A stretch of DNA of 64,000 bases, taken from positions 1,828,001 to 1,892,000 of the forward strand of contig NZ_WMEA01000001.1 of the NCBI RefSeq assembly GCF_021735925.1, given 5' to 3'. A program made the position numbers and the translations under genes. Numbering within the stretch: position 1 is the stretch's first letter; the number at the start of each line of letters is the position of its first letter. Positions 36,524-45,058 of the stretch are shown one piece after another. The notes under the pieces are model-generated. The model made no database searches and was not told the origin of the DNA. It worked only from the letters and a program-made list of their open reading frames with translations. The stretch comes from Loktanella sp. M215 (GTDB lineage Bacteria; Pseudomonadota; Alphaproteobacteria; Rhodobacterales; Rhodobacteraceae).

Positions 36524-37525
36524 TCAGGCGATGGATGCGCTGTGGATCAGATCGTTGATGAACTGCAGTTTGGCCATGACCGGCTTGTTCAGCACGAAGG
36601 GATAAAGATCGGGCTGACCCATGGCGCGGTTCATGTTGTTCAGCGCGACCGTGACGGGCACCCAGGCCTCGACCACCGGTTTGATGTCGGTGGCGCCGTA
36701 GGCATCCTGCGTCACCTGATTGCCGTCCAGTGACAAGGCGTAGGCGGCGGCGGTTTCGACCCCGTCAGCGATGTGCATCCAGTGCGCCCAGGTCTCGGCG
36801 AAGTCTTCCCACGGGTGAGACGTCGCATAGGCGCTGATGTGACTTTGCTGCCAGCCCTGCGGCGCGCCATTGTCGTAATGGTACTGCAAGGCTGCGCTGT
36901 AATCCGCACGTTCGTCGCCGAACAGCTCGCGGTAGCGGCCGATGTGGGGCGAATTGTCGACCAGCAGCGCCCAGTAGAAATGGCCGGCCTCGTGGCGCAT
37001 GTGGCCGATCAGGGTCCGGTAGGGTTCATCCATCGCGGTACGGCGGGCCACGCGCACGTCGTCATCGCTTTCGGCGATGTTGATGGTGATCAACCCGCTT
37101 TCGTGGCCGGTCATGACGGCTGTGACGCCGTTCGGCCCCTGCGCATCGGCCAGAAAGTCGAAGGCCAGCCCGAGGTTGGGGTTCTGCGCGCGGGTCGGAC
37201 GTGGCAGGCGCCACCGCATCAGGCCGTAGATCAGCTTGCGCTTGGCCAGCTCGACCTCGCGCCAGCGGGCCAGATTGCCGTCCATTGAGGCATCGGGGAC
37301 GACATGGTTGTGCTGGCACGCGAGGCAAAAGCTGCCAGGCCGGGCGTCGACCGCCAGCCAGTTGCAGGCGGCGCCTTTGGCATTGGCGCAGAGCACGACG
37401 TCACCGCCGGCCGCGCGCATGACCTGTGTATTGGCGTCATACCCCAGACGGGTGCCGCAATTGACGCAGGACTGGTTTCGGAAATGCACCTCTTTGGCGC
37501 AGGTGGGGCAGGTGAAGCGTTTCAT
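36524..37525 (-). CDS. Zinc-ribbon metallopeptidase (putative Peptidase_Mx family)
   Basis: A 333-residue protein with N-terminal zinc-ribbon cysteines (Cys6, Cys9, Cys20, Cys23 in CPTC...CVNCG, then further Cys around 46-70). The gluzincin-like motif [11 protein letters not shown] (His178, Glu179, His182) is followed by FGDERADY and the [16 protein letters not shown] stretch. It resembles the putative zinc-binding metallopeptidase family often found beside transglutaminase/ATP-grasp clusters. It lies 104 bases upstream of the DUF2126 gene on the same strand, so it may share the transcript. Likely cytoplasmic (no signal peptide). Confidence 0.85.
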   Translation of the reverse strand: MKRFTCPTCAKEVHFRNQSCVNCGTRLGYDANTQVMRAAGGDVVLCANAKGAACNWLAVDARPGSFCLACQHNHVVPDASMDGNLARWREVELAKRKLIYGLMRWRLPRPTRAQNPNLGLAFDFLADAQGPNGVTAVMTGHESGLITINIAESDDDVRVARRTAMDEPYRTLIGHMRHEAGHFYWALLVDNSPHIGRYRELFGDERADYSAALQYHYDNGAPQGWQQSHISAYATSHPWEDFAETWAHWMHIADGVETAAAYALSLDGNQVTQDAYGATDIKPVVEAWVPVTVALNNMNRAMGQPDLYPFVLNKPVMAKLQFINDLIHSASIA

Positions 37526-37553
37526 GGGGGCAGCCGTTCAGAGCAGGAACTTG

Positions 37554-38342
37554 CTACCTAGCGTCGCAGGCCAATCCGTCAACGCGCGGCACGCTGTGTC
37601 GTGCCGCTTCGGTATGCAGGCGATGGCAGACCTCGTGCATACCGCGCAGCCCGGTCTTGTTATAGATGTTGCGCAGATGCGTCCGCACCGTCGGCATCGC
37701 AATCTGCAGCATTGTTCCGATCTGGGCCGGCGACAGCCCGTCCCGAAGAGCCTTGGCAATTCGCCGCTCTGCAGGCGTCAGTCCGGCGGGGTTCGCCTCG
37801 CTCAGGATGGCATCTGGGGCGACAGGTGTATCGTCTTCTGGTCCTGTCGCAAGCGCCGCGATGGCCTTGCGGGCAAGGCCGGGACGGCGGCCCGCCCAGA
37901 TCGGTGTGGCGATTGCGCCGAAATCCGACAGCACGATCGGATCGCCCTTGCGCAGGATCAGCAGGTCGGCGTGGTGTGTGCCGACCCCCAGCACCACGGC
38001 GCATTGCCCGTTGGTGCGCGCATCCATCAGGGTGTGGCCGGCAATCAGCTGCGCCGGGTCCGTACAGAGCCTGCGGGCGAAGGCAGCGATCCGTGGGTCG
38101 ATGAGCGACGGCTGGGCCGCTGTCGTCGCGATCAGGCGGGCGGCGACCGTTCCGGTGACACGCAGCAGGCAGACCACGTCCGCCCGCGTTTCCTGACGCA
38201 ATGCCGCCAGCGCACGGGTCAGCGGAACGCCAGCATGAGACGCCGCGCCGAAGAGCGCCCCCAGTGCCATCGCGCGGCGCGCAGCGGGGTCCGTGGCCGG
38301 ACTCGAAGCGGCGTAGGCGTGGTAGGCGGCAGAGTGGTTCAT
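37554..38342 (-). CDS. LuxR-type transcriptional regulator
   Basis: A 262-residue protein with a C-terminal LuxR/GerE helix-turn-helix (LTPAERRIAKALRDGLSPAQIGTML, then TVRTHLRNIYNKTGL; about 188-243). About 25-170 is a GAF-like sensory region without a recognisable cofactor motif. There is no phosphoacceptor receiver domain. It is divergent from the Tad pilus operon across a 342-base region that contains a long inverted repeat, so it may regulate flp. That is inference from position. Confidence 0.85.
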   Translation of the reverse strand: MNHSAAYHAYAASSPATDPAARRAMALGALFGAASHAGVPLTRALAALRQETRADVVCLLRVTGTVAARLIATTAAQPSLIDPRIAAFARRLCTDPAQLIAGHTLMDARTNGQCAVVLGVGTHHADLLILRKGDPIVLSDFGAIATPIWAGRRPGLARKAIAALATGPEDDTPVAPDAILSEANPAGLTPAERRIAKALRDGLSPAQIGTMLQIAMPTVRTHLRNIYNKTGLRGMHEVCHRLHTEAARHSVPRVDGLACDAR

Positions 38343-38684
38343 GAAAAAAAATCCTCGTTACGGGTCTGACAGCCGCCGTTCTAGCCTCCGTCCGGGGGCC
38401 AAATTAAGAAATTGTTGAGAATTCTGAACGGATCGGAAAAACCCCGAACGCGTGGGATCAAGACCTTAATGTGGCGCCCTGCCGGTCCGACCCGGACAAC
38501 CGCGCCAAGCTGCGGCGAAAGCAAGGCACCGGCAGGGCGCTGGTGTGGTGGTGGACGCCGCATTTGCTGTCTGACGCGCAAGGCCCTGATATCTCATCTA
38601 TTTGGTCGATGTGACGGCGGCCGCGATCCGCCATTTTGAGGCCATCGGCGCCATGTTGGTGCTCGCATTCAAAAGGACCAAGAC
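38343..38684. other. 342-base divergent region between the LuxR gene and flp
   Basis: No gene seen. The left part is AT-rich (AAATTAAGAAATTGTTGAGAA at 38401-38421) and suits a promoter. A 13-base perfect inverted repeat lies in the middle (38474-38540, listed separately). The flp ribosome binding site is AAAAGGA, nine bases before the ATG. Confidence 0.7.
38474..38540. promoter_or_regulatory. 13-base inverted repeat upstream of flp
   Basis: GCGCCCTGCCGGT (38474-38486) and ACCGGCAGGGCGC (38528-38540) are perfectly complementary with a 41-base spacer, about 145 bases before the flp start. It could form a large stem in a 5' leader, or be two operator half-sites for a looping regulator. No T-run follows. 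Confidence 0.5.
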
Positions 38685-38888
38685 ATGTTTAAAACCGCCA
38701 AGATCTTCCTGACGACCTTCCGCCGCGACGAAGACGGGGCCACCCTCGTCGAGTACGGCATTGCCCTCGGCCTCGCGATCACCGTTGGTGTTGGCGCGTT
38801 GGCGGCGCTGGGCGGCGATGTGGATGTCCAGATGACTGACGCACGGTGTGCGCTTCAAGGTGCAGATTCCGGCTGTACTCCGACCTAA
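38685..38888 (+). CDS. flp: Flp-type type IVb pilin
   Basis: The structural subunit of the Tad (tight adherence) pilus, 67 residues. A charged leader (FKTAKIFLTTFRRDEDG) precedes the type IVb prepilin site. Cleavage is expected after Gly18, giving ATLVEYGIALGLAITVGVG with the conserved Glu5 and Tyr6 of mature Flp pilins. The C-terminal part has two Cys (ARCALQGADSGC) that may form a disulphide. First gene of the tad operon; a stable hairpin follows its stop. No prepilin peptidase gene is in the window. Confidence 0.94.
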   Translation: MFKTAKIFLTTFRRDEDGATLVEYGIALGLAITVGVGALAALGGDVDVQMTDARCALQGADSGCTPT

Positions 38889-38903
38889 GACGTTAGGACT
38901 TCT

Positions 38904-38933
38904 GCCAAAGCAGTGCCCGATCGCTGCTTTGGC
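38904..38933 (+). promoter_or_regulatory. Intercistronic RNA hairpin between flp and cpaB
   Basis: A perfect 10-base stem GCCAAAGCAG / CTGCTTTGGC with a 10-base loop begins 16 bases after the flp stop. No T-run follows, so partial termination or protection of the flp mRNA end is more likely than full termination. Confidence 0.75.
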
Positions 38934-38954
38934 CAAACGTAGCGGGATGAAAGC

Positions 38955-38985
38955 CCTCCTTTCTTTCAAACTCAAGTTTAGGAGG
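38955..38985 (+). promoter_or_regulatory. cpaB: cpaB ribosome binding site with complementary upstream element
   Basis: AGGAGG at 38980-38985 is a full Shine-Dalgarno five bases before the cpaB ATG. CCTCCT at 38955-38960 can pair with it, and AAACT / AGTTT (38968-38979) can extend the stem. The site may therefore be partly masked. Confidence 0.45.
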
Positions 38986-38990
38986 CGACA

Positions 38991-39821
38991 ATGGACCTCA
39001 AACCCATCCTGTTCATGGCTGGCGGACTGCTGATCGCCGGCGGCGCCGTGTGGAAGGCCAGCGATCTGATGAATGCCGTGCCGCCGGCGCCGCCACCTGC
39101 GGCGTCGGCGATGGCCGAGCAGGTCAGCCTGATCGCGGCCGCCCGCGACATTCCCTTCGGCGCCGAGATCCGGGCCGAGGATCTGACGCTGCAATCCTGG
39201 CCGGCGGGGACCGTGCCGCCGGGTGCCTTTGACAGTGCAGATGTGTTGCTGGGGCAGGTCGGCGCCGCACCCCGCCGCGCCACGCGCACGATCCGGACCG
39301 GTGACGTGCTGCTTGCCGACGCCGTGTCCGATTTCGGTGCGACCGTGACGATCGGCAGCACGCTGGACGCAGGCGCGCGCGCCGTGGCGATCAGGGTGAA
39401 TGCCGAAACCGCAGTCGGCGGCTTTGTCACACCCGGGGACCGCGTCGATATCGTGCTGACCGAAGGCCGCGGCGACGGACTGCGCACCGGCACGATTCTG
39501 CAGAACATCCGCGTTCTAGCCACGGACCAGAACGCCGACACGACCGGCAGCGCCGCGCGCACCGCGCGCACCATCACGGTCGAGGTTTCGGCCCGCGACG
39601 CGCAAATCCTGACAATTGCGCAACAGGCCGGTCTGCTGAGCCTGACGCTGCGGCAGGACCAAGGCGACGTTACGACAGAGGATGCGCCCGCGCAGATCAC
39701 GATGGACGACGTATGGGGCCGCGCGGTCCCTGTTCCCCTGACACCGACAGCCCCCGCTGCCGCACCGCGGACCATCACCGTGCGCCGCGGCCTCGAGACG
39801 TCGACGGTGTCGCTGCAATGA
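38991..39821 (+). CDS. cpaB: Flp pilus assembly protein CpaB (RcpC)
   Basis: A 276-residue membrane-anchored periplasmic protein of the Tad pilus. One N-terminal anchor helix (LKPILFMAGGLLIAGGAVW) is followed by an SAF domain (EQVSLIAAARDIPFGAEIRAEDL to about residue 110) and the CpaB C-terminal region with NAETAVGGFVTPGDRVDIVLT and QNIRVLATDQ. It usually works with the CpaC secretin, but no cpaC follows here. The start overlaps nothing, and its stop overlaps the next gene by ATGA. Confidence 0.92.
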   Translation: MDLKPILFMAGGLLIAGGAVWKASDLMNAVPPAPPPAASAMAEQVSLIAAARDIPFGAEIRAEDLTLQSWPAGTVPPGAFDSADVLLGQVGAAPRRATRTIRTGDVLLADAVSDFGATVTIGSTLDAGARAVAIRVNAETAVGGFVTPGDRVDIVLTEGRGDGLRTGTILQNIRVLATDQNADTTGSAARTARTITVEVSARDAQILTIAQQAGLLSLTLRQDQGDVTTEDAPAQITMDDVWGRAVPVPLTPTAPAAAPRTITVRRGLETSTVSLQ

Positions 39822-41278
39822 CGCGGCATCTGGCCCGCTTTGTCCGTGACGAGGACGGCGCGATCATCGCGCTCTTTGCTGTCATGCTGGCGGTCTTTCT
39901 GGGCGTGATCGCCCTTGGTTTCGACTTTGGTCGTCAGGCAGCGACACAGTCGGAACTGCAGTCCTTTGCCGACAACGTGGCACTTGCCGCGGCAGGAGAG
40001 CTGGACGGGGCCAGCGACGCCATCACGCGCGCCAATGGGGCGGCGGCCGCATTCATCACCGATACGCAGACCTATGGCGAGGGCAGTCAGAGCCTTGGCG
40101 GGGCCGGCGACTTTGTGCTGACGTTCTACGCCAGTCGCACAGATGCGGGCGCGGGACGCACCGAATCCCGGCCACAGCTTGCACGTTTCGTGCGGGCGAC
40201 CGTGGCCGACCGTCGTGTCCGCGGCACCTTTTCGCGCGCCTTTACCCGGCTGACCGGCCGGGCCGGAGGCCCCGAGACCGTCGGTGCCAGTGCCGTCGCA
40301 GGGTTCAGCAAATATGCCTGCAACACGACGCCGCTCACGTTCTGCGCGCCGCTTCTGAACGCGCGCGCCGACCTGTCGGACCTGAAGAAGGGCGTCAGTC
40401 TGGATCTTTCGGTCGATCCCAACCAGTTGGTGCCGGGGACCATTTCGCTGGTCAAGAACACGGTGCCGCTGATCGACGTCGACGGCATTTGCAACACGCT
40501 GTCGGGTATCAACCTTGATCTGTGCCTGCTGGCCGCGCGGGGCGAGCGGACCTCTTGCCTGGCGCAGGACGGGATCGAGGTCACCACCGGAAACCGCCTG
40601 CCGACGGTCAAGGCGGGGCTGAACGTGCGCCTTGGCATCTTTGATGCGGCGACGACCAACTTGAAGACCAATCCGCTTTATGCCGCAGTGCCGAACCTGC
40701 TGGGCGCCGCCGGGGTAAACCAATGCACCAACACGCCGGAGGGTTTTCCCAACCTGCCCCGGGACGATTGCCAACGGTCTGGCAGTTGCGGTGTGACCGG
40801 CAACGCGTCCTGGGCAACGGGGCGAGCGGAGCTGGTCACGAAATATTACGGCGGAACCGATCCGTTCCCGCAGGCGAAGACTCGGTTTGAATTCTACAAC
40901 GCCATGGTCTCGGCGCAGGCCAGCGGCAGCAGCGGCGGCCTTGTTGGTGGCCTGCTGGGCGGGACCGTGGGTGGCGTGGTCGGCGGATTGCTGGGCGGTG
41001 CGACGCCACAGGTCTTGCCGCTGTGCGCGCCGGTGCTGGACCGTGATCCGAACCGCCGCCTTGTCGTGGCAGCGGCCATCGACTGTTCCGGCCTGTCCGC
41101 CAACGCCGATCTGTCCAATGTCCCGGTGCTTGATTTCGTGGAGCTGTTCCTGAACAGCCCCGCCGAGGCCAACGGGTCCAATACCATCAATGTCGAGGTC
41201 GTGGGCCGGTTGGGCCGGGGTCAGGCACCAAGGTCGCCCGACGTGACCACGCGCGATGTCGTGCGGCTTTATCAATGA
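39818..41278 (+). CDS. TadG-like pilus-associated protein
   Basis: A 486-residue protein. It opens with the Tad/TadG N-terminal signature (FVRDEDGAIIALFAVMLAVFLGVIALGFDFGRQA), a prepilin-like membrane helix followed by QSFADNVALAAAGELDG, typical of the PF13400 group. The long periplasmic part contains ten or so Cys and a glycine-rich stretch (GGLVGGLLGGTVGGVVGGLLG, about 380-400). No von Willebrand MIDAS motif is obvious. It sits in the position where cpaC/cpaD usually occur. ATGA overlaps on both sides give tight coupling. Confidence 0.8.
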   Translation: MTRHLARFVRDEDGAIIALFAVMLAVFLGVIALGFDFGRQAATQSELQSFADNVALAAAGELDGASDAITRANGAAAAFITDTQTYGEGSQSLGGAGDFVLTFYASRTDAGAGRTESRPQLARFVRATVADRRVRGTFSRAFTRLTGRAGGPETVGASAVAGFSKYACNTTPLTFCAPLLNARADLSDLKKGVSLDLSVDPNQLVPGTISLVKNTVPLIDVDGICNTLSGINLDLCLLAARGERTSCLAQDGIEVTTGNRLPTVKAGLNVRLGIFDAATTNLKTNPLYAAVPNLLGAAGVNQCTNTPEGFPNLPRDDCQRSGSCGVTGNASWATGRAELVTKYYGGTDPFPQAKTRFEFYNAMVSAQASGSSGGLVGGLLGGTVGGVVGGLLGGATPQVLPLCAPVLDRDPNRRLVVAAAIDCSGLSANADLSNVPVLDFVELFLNSPAEANGSNTINVEVVGRLGRGQAPRSPDVTTRDVVRLYQ

Positions 41279-41790
41279 TCGGGGGCATGGTCATGCGGTT
41301 GCGGCGCTTTGCCAGCGACACCGACGGTGCGGCGCTGGTCGAATTCGGCCTGGTGTTGCCGGTGATGCTGCTGCTGTTCTCGGTCACGATCGAGGGCGCG
41401 CGCCTGATGTGGTCCTATCAGGCGGCCATCGCGGGTGTCCGCGATGCGACGCGCTATGTCGGGCGGGTGGTGCCGGGCGACATCTGTGGCACCTCGCCCG
41501 CGACGGCGGCGCAAGCCAGCATCATGGCCATGCAGGGAACGGTCACGGACATCGTGCGCAACAGTGCAGATGGCCTGCCTTTGTTTCCCGCGTCGATCAC
41601 CGTCGACGACGTAACACCCGTCGTGGTCTGCAAAGCGGGCGCCTATCACCTTGCCTATACGCCTGTCGCCACGGTGACCGCGGACATGACGATCACATGG
41701 CCGTTTTCGGGGATTTTCGGGCTGTTCGGCGGCGTACCGCCCGTCACGCATCTGCAGGTCGCCGATACCGGACGAATTTTTGGCACATGA
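41275..41790 (+). CDS. TadE-like pseudopilin
   Basis: A 171-residue protein with the TadE N-terminal motif (RFASDTDGAALVEFGLVLPVMLLLFSVTIEGARL), which is a prepilin-peptidase site (DG / AALVEFG) and a hydrophobic helix. The rest is a small periplasmic domain with a few Cys. TadE/F pseudopilins prime or shape the Flp pilus. The start overlaps the TadG-like stop; a second in-frame ATG lies at 41287, closer to the basic stretch RLRRF. Confidence 0.85.
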   Translation: MIGGMVMRLRRFASDTDGAALVEFGLVLPVMLLLFSVTIEGARLMWSYQAAIAGVRDATRYVGRVVPGDICGTSPATAAQASIMAMQGTVTDIVRNSADGLPLFPASITVDDVTPVVVCKAGAYHLAYTPVATVTADMTITWPFSGIFGLFGGVPPVTHLQVADTGRIFGT

Positions 41791-42410
41791 CCGGACGACA
41801 CATCATAAAACGCTTTGCCCGCGCCGAGGACGGTGCAGTGCTGCTGGAATTTGCGCTGGTGGCGCCGCTGCTGCTGCTGCTCACCTTCGGACTGATCGAT
41901 TTTGGCCGCCTGGGATTTTCGCAGGTCATGGCGCAGAAGGCGACGGAAATGGCCGTCAGGCGCGCCGTGGTGACCGCGCCGATCTGCGCGGGCCTGCCCA
42001 AGACGAATGCCAGAGGTGCCTTGTCCGGCGTCCTGTCGGGCCTTGGCTTCGGCGCGTCGTGCAGCCTTGGCCAAGGGCTTTGCCGTACGGCCGTGACCGT
42101 GTCCTGCACGGCGGAGCATGCGCCGGACCTTTGGGCGCATGTGGCGCCCTTGATGCCCGCCAACGCCACACCCGCCAACCTGACGCTGACATATGCCTTC
42201 GATCCGACGCTGGGCTTTCTGGGCGGCCCCTATACGCCCTACGTCACGGCAGAAATCACGGATCTGCGCTTTGCCTTCGTGACCCCGCTGGGCGCGCTGG
42301 CGCGTCTGGCCGGTGTCGGCGACCCGGGCGCCTTGGGCGATCCCCTGACCTTTCCCTCGATGAGCGCATCGCTGCCCGCCGAGGCCCTCTTGATCGGAGA
42401 TGACATATGA
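41787..42410 (+). CDS. TadE/TadF-like pseudopilin
   Basis: A 207-residue protein with a second TadE-type leader (RFARAEDGAVLLEFALVAPLLLLLTFGLIDFGRLGF), cleaved predictably after Asp-Gly. The C-terminal domain has five Cys. It is a paralogue of the preceding gene, giving two minor pseudopilins plus the TadG-like protein. ATGA overlaps join it to both neighbours. Confidence 0.85.
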   Translation: MTGRHIIKRFARAEDGAVLLEFALVAPLLLLLTFGLIDFGRLGFSQVMAQKATEMAVRRAVVTAPICAGLPKTNARGALSGVLSGLGFGASCSLGQGLCRTAVTVSCTAEHAPDLWAHVAPLMPANATPANLTLTYAFDPTLGFLGGPYTPYVTAEITDLRFAFVTPLGALARLAGVGDPGALGDPLTFPSMSASLPAEALLIGDDI

Positions 42411-43651
42411 CACAGGCCCTTGCTTGCGCGCCGTCGGTTGACGACACGGCACTTGTCCAGACCCGCGTGCTGGTGATCAGCGATCTGCCGGGTATGGCAG
42501 AGATGGTGGCGCGCAACGTCGGGCGCGGCGATCCTGCGCTGGTCGTACGGTCGGAGCGCATGACGCTGGCCGACCTGTGCGATCGTGGCCCGCTGACCGA
42601 CACGGATCTGGTGATCTTCGGCATCCGGCCGGGTCAGGATGCGGACGTTGCGGCGCTGCGGCGGATGAAGGCCGATGATTCATCGGCCATCAAGTTTCTG
42701 GGCCTGACAGCCGAACCGCTCAGCCTTGCGGTGGCGCGCGGGCTGATGGCGGCGGGTCTGGACGAGGTCATGCCGCTGGCCGCCGCCGCTCCGCGCCTGA
42801 CCGACGCAGCGCAGATCGCGCCCGTGGCCGAGGTTACGCAGGCCAAGCGGGGCGACGCCGCACACAATGGCCTGATCGTTGCTGTCGCTGCGGCGCGCGG
42901 CGGTCTGGGGGCGACGGCCTTCGCGCTGAATGCCGCGACCCTGATGGCACAAACCGACCGTAAATCGGCGCGCGCGGGCACGGCTGCGCCGCGCATTGCG
43001 GTCGTTGACCTTGATTTCCAGAATGGCGTTCTGGGATCCAGCCTCGATATCACGGATGGCGGTGGATATCTGACCATGCTGCAGACGGGGCAGCACCCGG
43101 ATCACGAGATGCTGCAGCGGGCGATGGTTTCGCATCCGCTGGGATTCGATGTGATGGCGGCCCCGGATGCGATGGCGCCGCTGGATGCGATGACCCCCGA
43201 CATGGTCGCCGTTTTGCTGGACGAGTTGCGGCTGGCCTATGACGTGGTGATCCTCGATCTGCCGCGGGCGCTGACGGACTGGACGGCGCCCGTGTTGGCG
43301 CGGGCCGATCGCTTGTTCCTGCTGACCGACCCTACGGTCCATACGGTTCGCCAGACCCGGCGCATGATGGACATGTTCCGCGACGATAATCCGTCGCTGA
43401 CGATCGATCTTGTCGTCACCCACCAGCGCAAGCCGTTTTCGCAACCCGCCCACGTCAAAGAGGCGGAACGTTTTCTGGGCGAGAGCCTGCGCCACTGGTT
43501 GCCCGGTGATGCGCGCGCGGCCCAAAGGGCGGCGGGGCAGGGTGTGCCACTGGCGGCAGCGGCCCCCCGGTCCGCAACGATCCGGGCGATGGGTCCGCTG
43601 ATTGCGGGCCTGCGCACCTCGCTGTCCCAGACCCAGCGCCGCCGCGCCTGA
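42407..43651 (+). CDS. cpaE: Tad pilus localisation ATPase-like protein CpaE/TadZ
   Basis: A 414-residue protein with an N-terminal receiver-like domain (~20-145, no clear phospho-Asp context) and a C-terminal MinD/ParA-like P-loop domain. The Walker A region is AARGGLGATAFALN (about 161-174) in place of KGGVGATT: the signature Lys of the deviant Walker A is Arg and the catalytic Thr is Ala. Walker A' (VVDLDFQNGVLGSSLD) and the DVVILDLPRALTDWT segment fit the family. It places the Tad machine at the cell pole in other bacteria. Whether it hydrolyses ATP is doubtful. Confidence 0.88.
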   Translation: MTQALACAPSVDDTALVQTRVLVISDLPGMAEMVARNVGRGDPALVVRSERMTLADLCDRGPLTDTDLVIFGIRPGQDADVAALRRMKADDSSAIKFLGLTAEPLSLAVARGLMAAGLDEVMPLAAAAPRLTDAAQIAPVAEVTQAKRGDAAHNGLIVAVAAARGGLGATAFALNAATLMAQTDRKSARAGTAAPRIAVVDLDFQNGVLGSSLDITDGGGYLTMLQTGQHPDHEMLQRAMVSHPLGFDVMAAPDAMAPLDAMTPDMVAVLLDELRLAYDVVILDLPRALTDWTAPVLARADRLFLLTDPTVHTVRQTRRMMDMFRDDNPSLTIDLVVTHQRKPFSQPAHVKEAERFLGESLRHWLPGDARAAQRAAGQGVPLAAAAPRSATIRAMGPLIAGLRTSLSQTQRRRA

Positions 43652-43666
43652 AAAAAGGAGAATGTG

Positions 43667-45058
43667 ATGTTCAAGGATTTCCGTCAGACGGTCCGCCCAA
43701 CCCCGCCTGCATCACCGGTCGCGCCGACGCCCCACATCCCCGTGGTCGCCCCGCAGCCCGTCGCCGTTGCGATCCCCACTGCCGATACCGGCTGGCACGA
43801 CCTCAAGCAGGTCTTGCACGAGGCGATTCTGAACCAGATGAACCTTGGCCTGATCGAACAGGTGGAACGCGCCGATCTGAAGCGCGAGATCGGCGCACTG
43901 GTCGCGCCCATCCTGCAACAGCGCGGGCAGACGCTGACCGGTGACCGGTTCCGGCAGCTGGTCAACGAATTGATGGACGAGGTGCTGGGCCTTGGCCCGT
44001 TGGAGCCCTTGCTGGCAGATCCGACCGTGTCGGACATCCTCGTGAACGGGCCGGACAAGATCTTTGTCGAACGGCGCGGCCTGCTGGAACGCAGCCCGCT
44101 GCGGTTCCGCGATGAAAAGCACCTGCTGCGGATCATCGACAAGATCGTCAGCCGCGTGGGGCGTCGCATCGACGAAAGCCAGCCCTGGGTCGATGCCCGC
44201 CTGCCGGACGGCAGCCGCGTGAACGCGATCATCAAGCCTTGCGCCATCGACGGCGCGTCGCTGTCGATCCGCAAGTTCAGCGCCGACAAGCTGACGCTGG
44301 ACAAGCTGGTGGGGTATGGCGCGCTGAACGACACGGCGGCGCAGTTTCTGGCCGCTTGCGTGCAGTCGCGGATGAACGCGCTGATTTCCGGCGGCACCGG
44401 GTCGGGCAAGACGACGATGCTGAACGCCATGTCCGCCTTCATCGACCACCGCCAGCGGATCGTGACGATCGAGGATGCGGCAGAGTTGCAGTTGCAGCAA
44501 GACCACGTCGTGCGCCTTGAAACCCGCCCCGCCAACGCCGAAGGCACCGGCCTGATTTCCCAACGCGAGCTGGTCAAGAACGCGCTGCGGATGCGCCCCG
44601 ACCGGATTGTCATTGGAGAAGTGCGCGGGTCCGAAGCCTTTGACATGCTGCAGGCGATGAACACCGGCCATGACGGGTCGATGACGACGATCCACGCCAA
44701 CACCGCCCGCGATGCGATATCCCGTCTGGAACAGATGGTCGTCATGATCGGCGCGGATTTTCCGCTGTCCGCCGTGCGCACCCAGATTGCCGCCGGTATC
44801 AACATCGTCGTGCAGCTGAACCGTCTGGCCGACGGCAGCCGGCGTGTGATGTCGATCTCCGAGGTCACGGGCCTCGAAAACGGGGTCGTGCTGATGCAGG
44901 ACATTTTTGCATTCCGCAAGACAGGTCTGGATGCGGAGGGGCGCGTCATGGGCCGCTTCGCCCCGACCGGCATCCGCCCCAAATGCATGGAGCAGTTGCA
45001 GGCCTCGGGCTTTGATCTGCCGCTTGGCACCTTCACCGCCCCGCAGGAGGTCGCATGA
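43667..45058 (+). CDS. cpaF: Tad pilus secretion ATPase CpaF/TadA
   Basis: The hexameric type II/IV secretion ATPase that drives Flp pilus assembly, 463 residues. After a Pro-rich N-terminus and a helical domain come FVERRGLLERSPLRF, DARLPDGSRVNAI, Walker A ISGGTGSGKTTMLNA, Asp box IVTIEDAAELQL, Walker B RMRPDRIVIGEVRGSEAFDMLQAMNTGHDGSMTTIHA and the His box. The frame allows a GTG at 43664; the ATG at 43667 has AAGGAG six bases upstream. Active-site motifs are complete, unlike those of CpaE. Confidence 0.97.
   Translation: MFKDFRQTVRPTPPASPVAPTPHIPVVAPQPVAVAIPTADTGWHDLKQVLHEAILNQMNLGLIEQVERADLKREIGALVAPILQQRGQTLTGDRFRQLVNELMDEVLGLGPLEPLLADPTVSDILVNGPDKIFVERRGLLERSPLRFRDEKHLLRIIDKIVSRVGRRIDESQPWVDARLPDGSRVNAIIKPCAIDGASLSIRKFSADKLTLDKLVGYGALNDTAAQFLAACVQSRMNALISGGTGSGKTTMLNAMSAFIDHRQRIVTIEDAAELQLQQDHVVRLETRPANAEGTGLISQRELVKNALRMRPDRIVIGEVRGSEAFDMLQAMNTGHDGSMTTIHANTARDAISRLEQMVVMIGADFPLSAVRTQIAAGINIVVQLNRLADGSRRVMSISEVTGLENGVVLMQDIFAFRKTGLDAEGRVMGRFAPTGIRPKCMEQLQASGFDLPLGTFTAPQEVA

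Noticed and set aside
40940..41005. Gly-Gly-Leu/Val repeats in the TadG-like gene as a possible DNA repeat array
   Set aside because: The bases are only loosely periodic; this is a glycine-rich protein segment.
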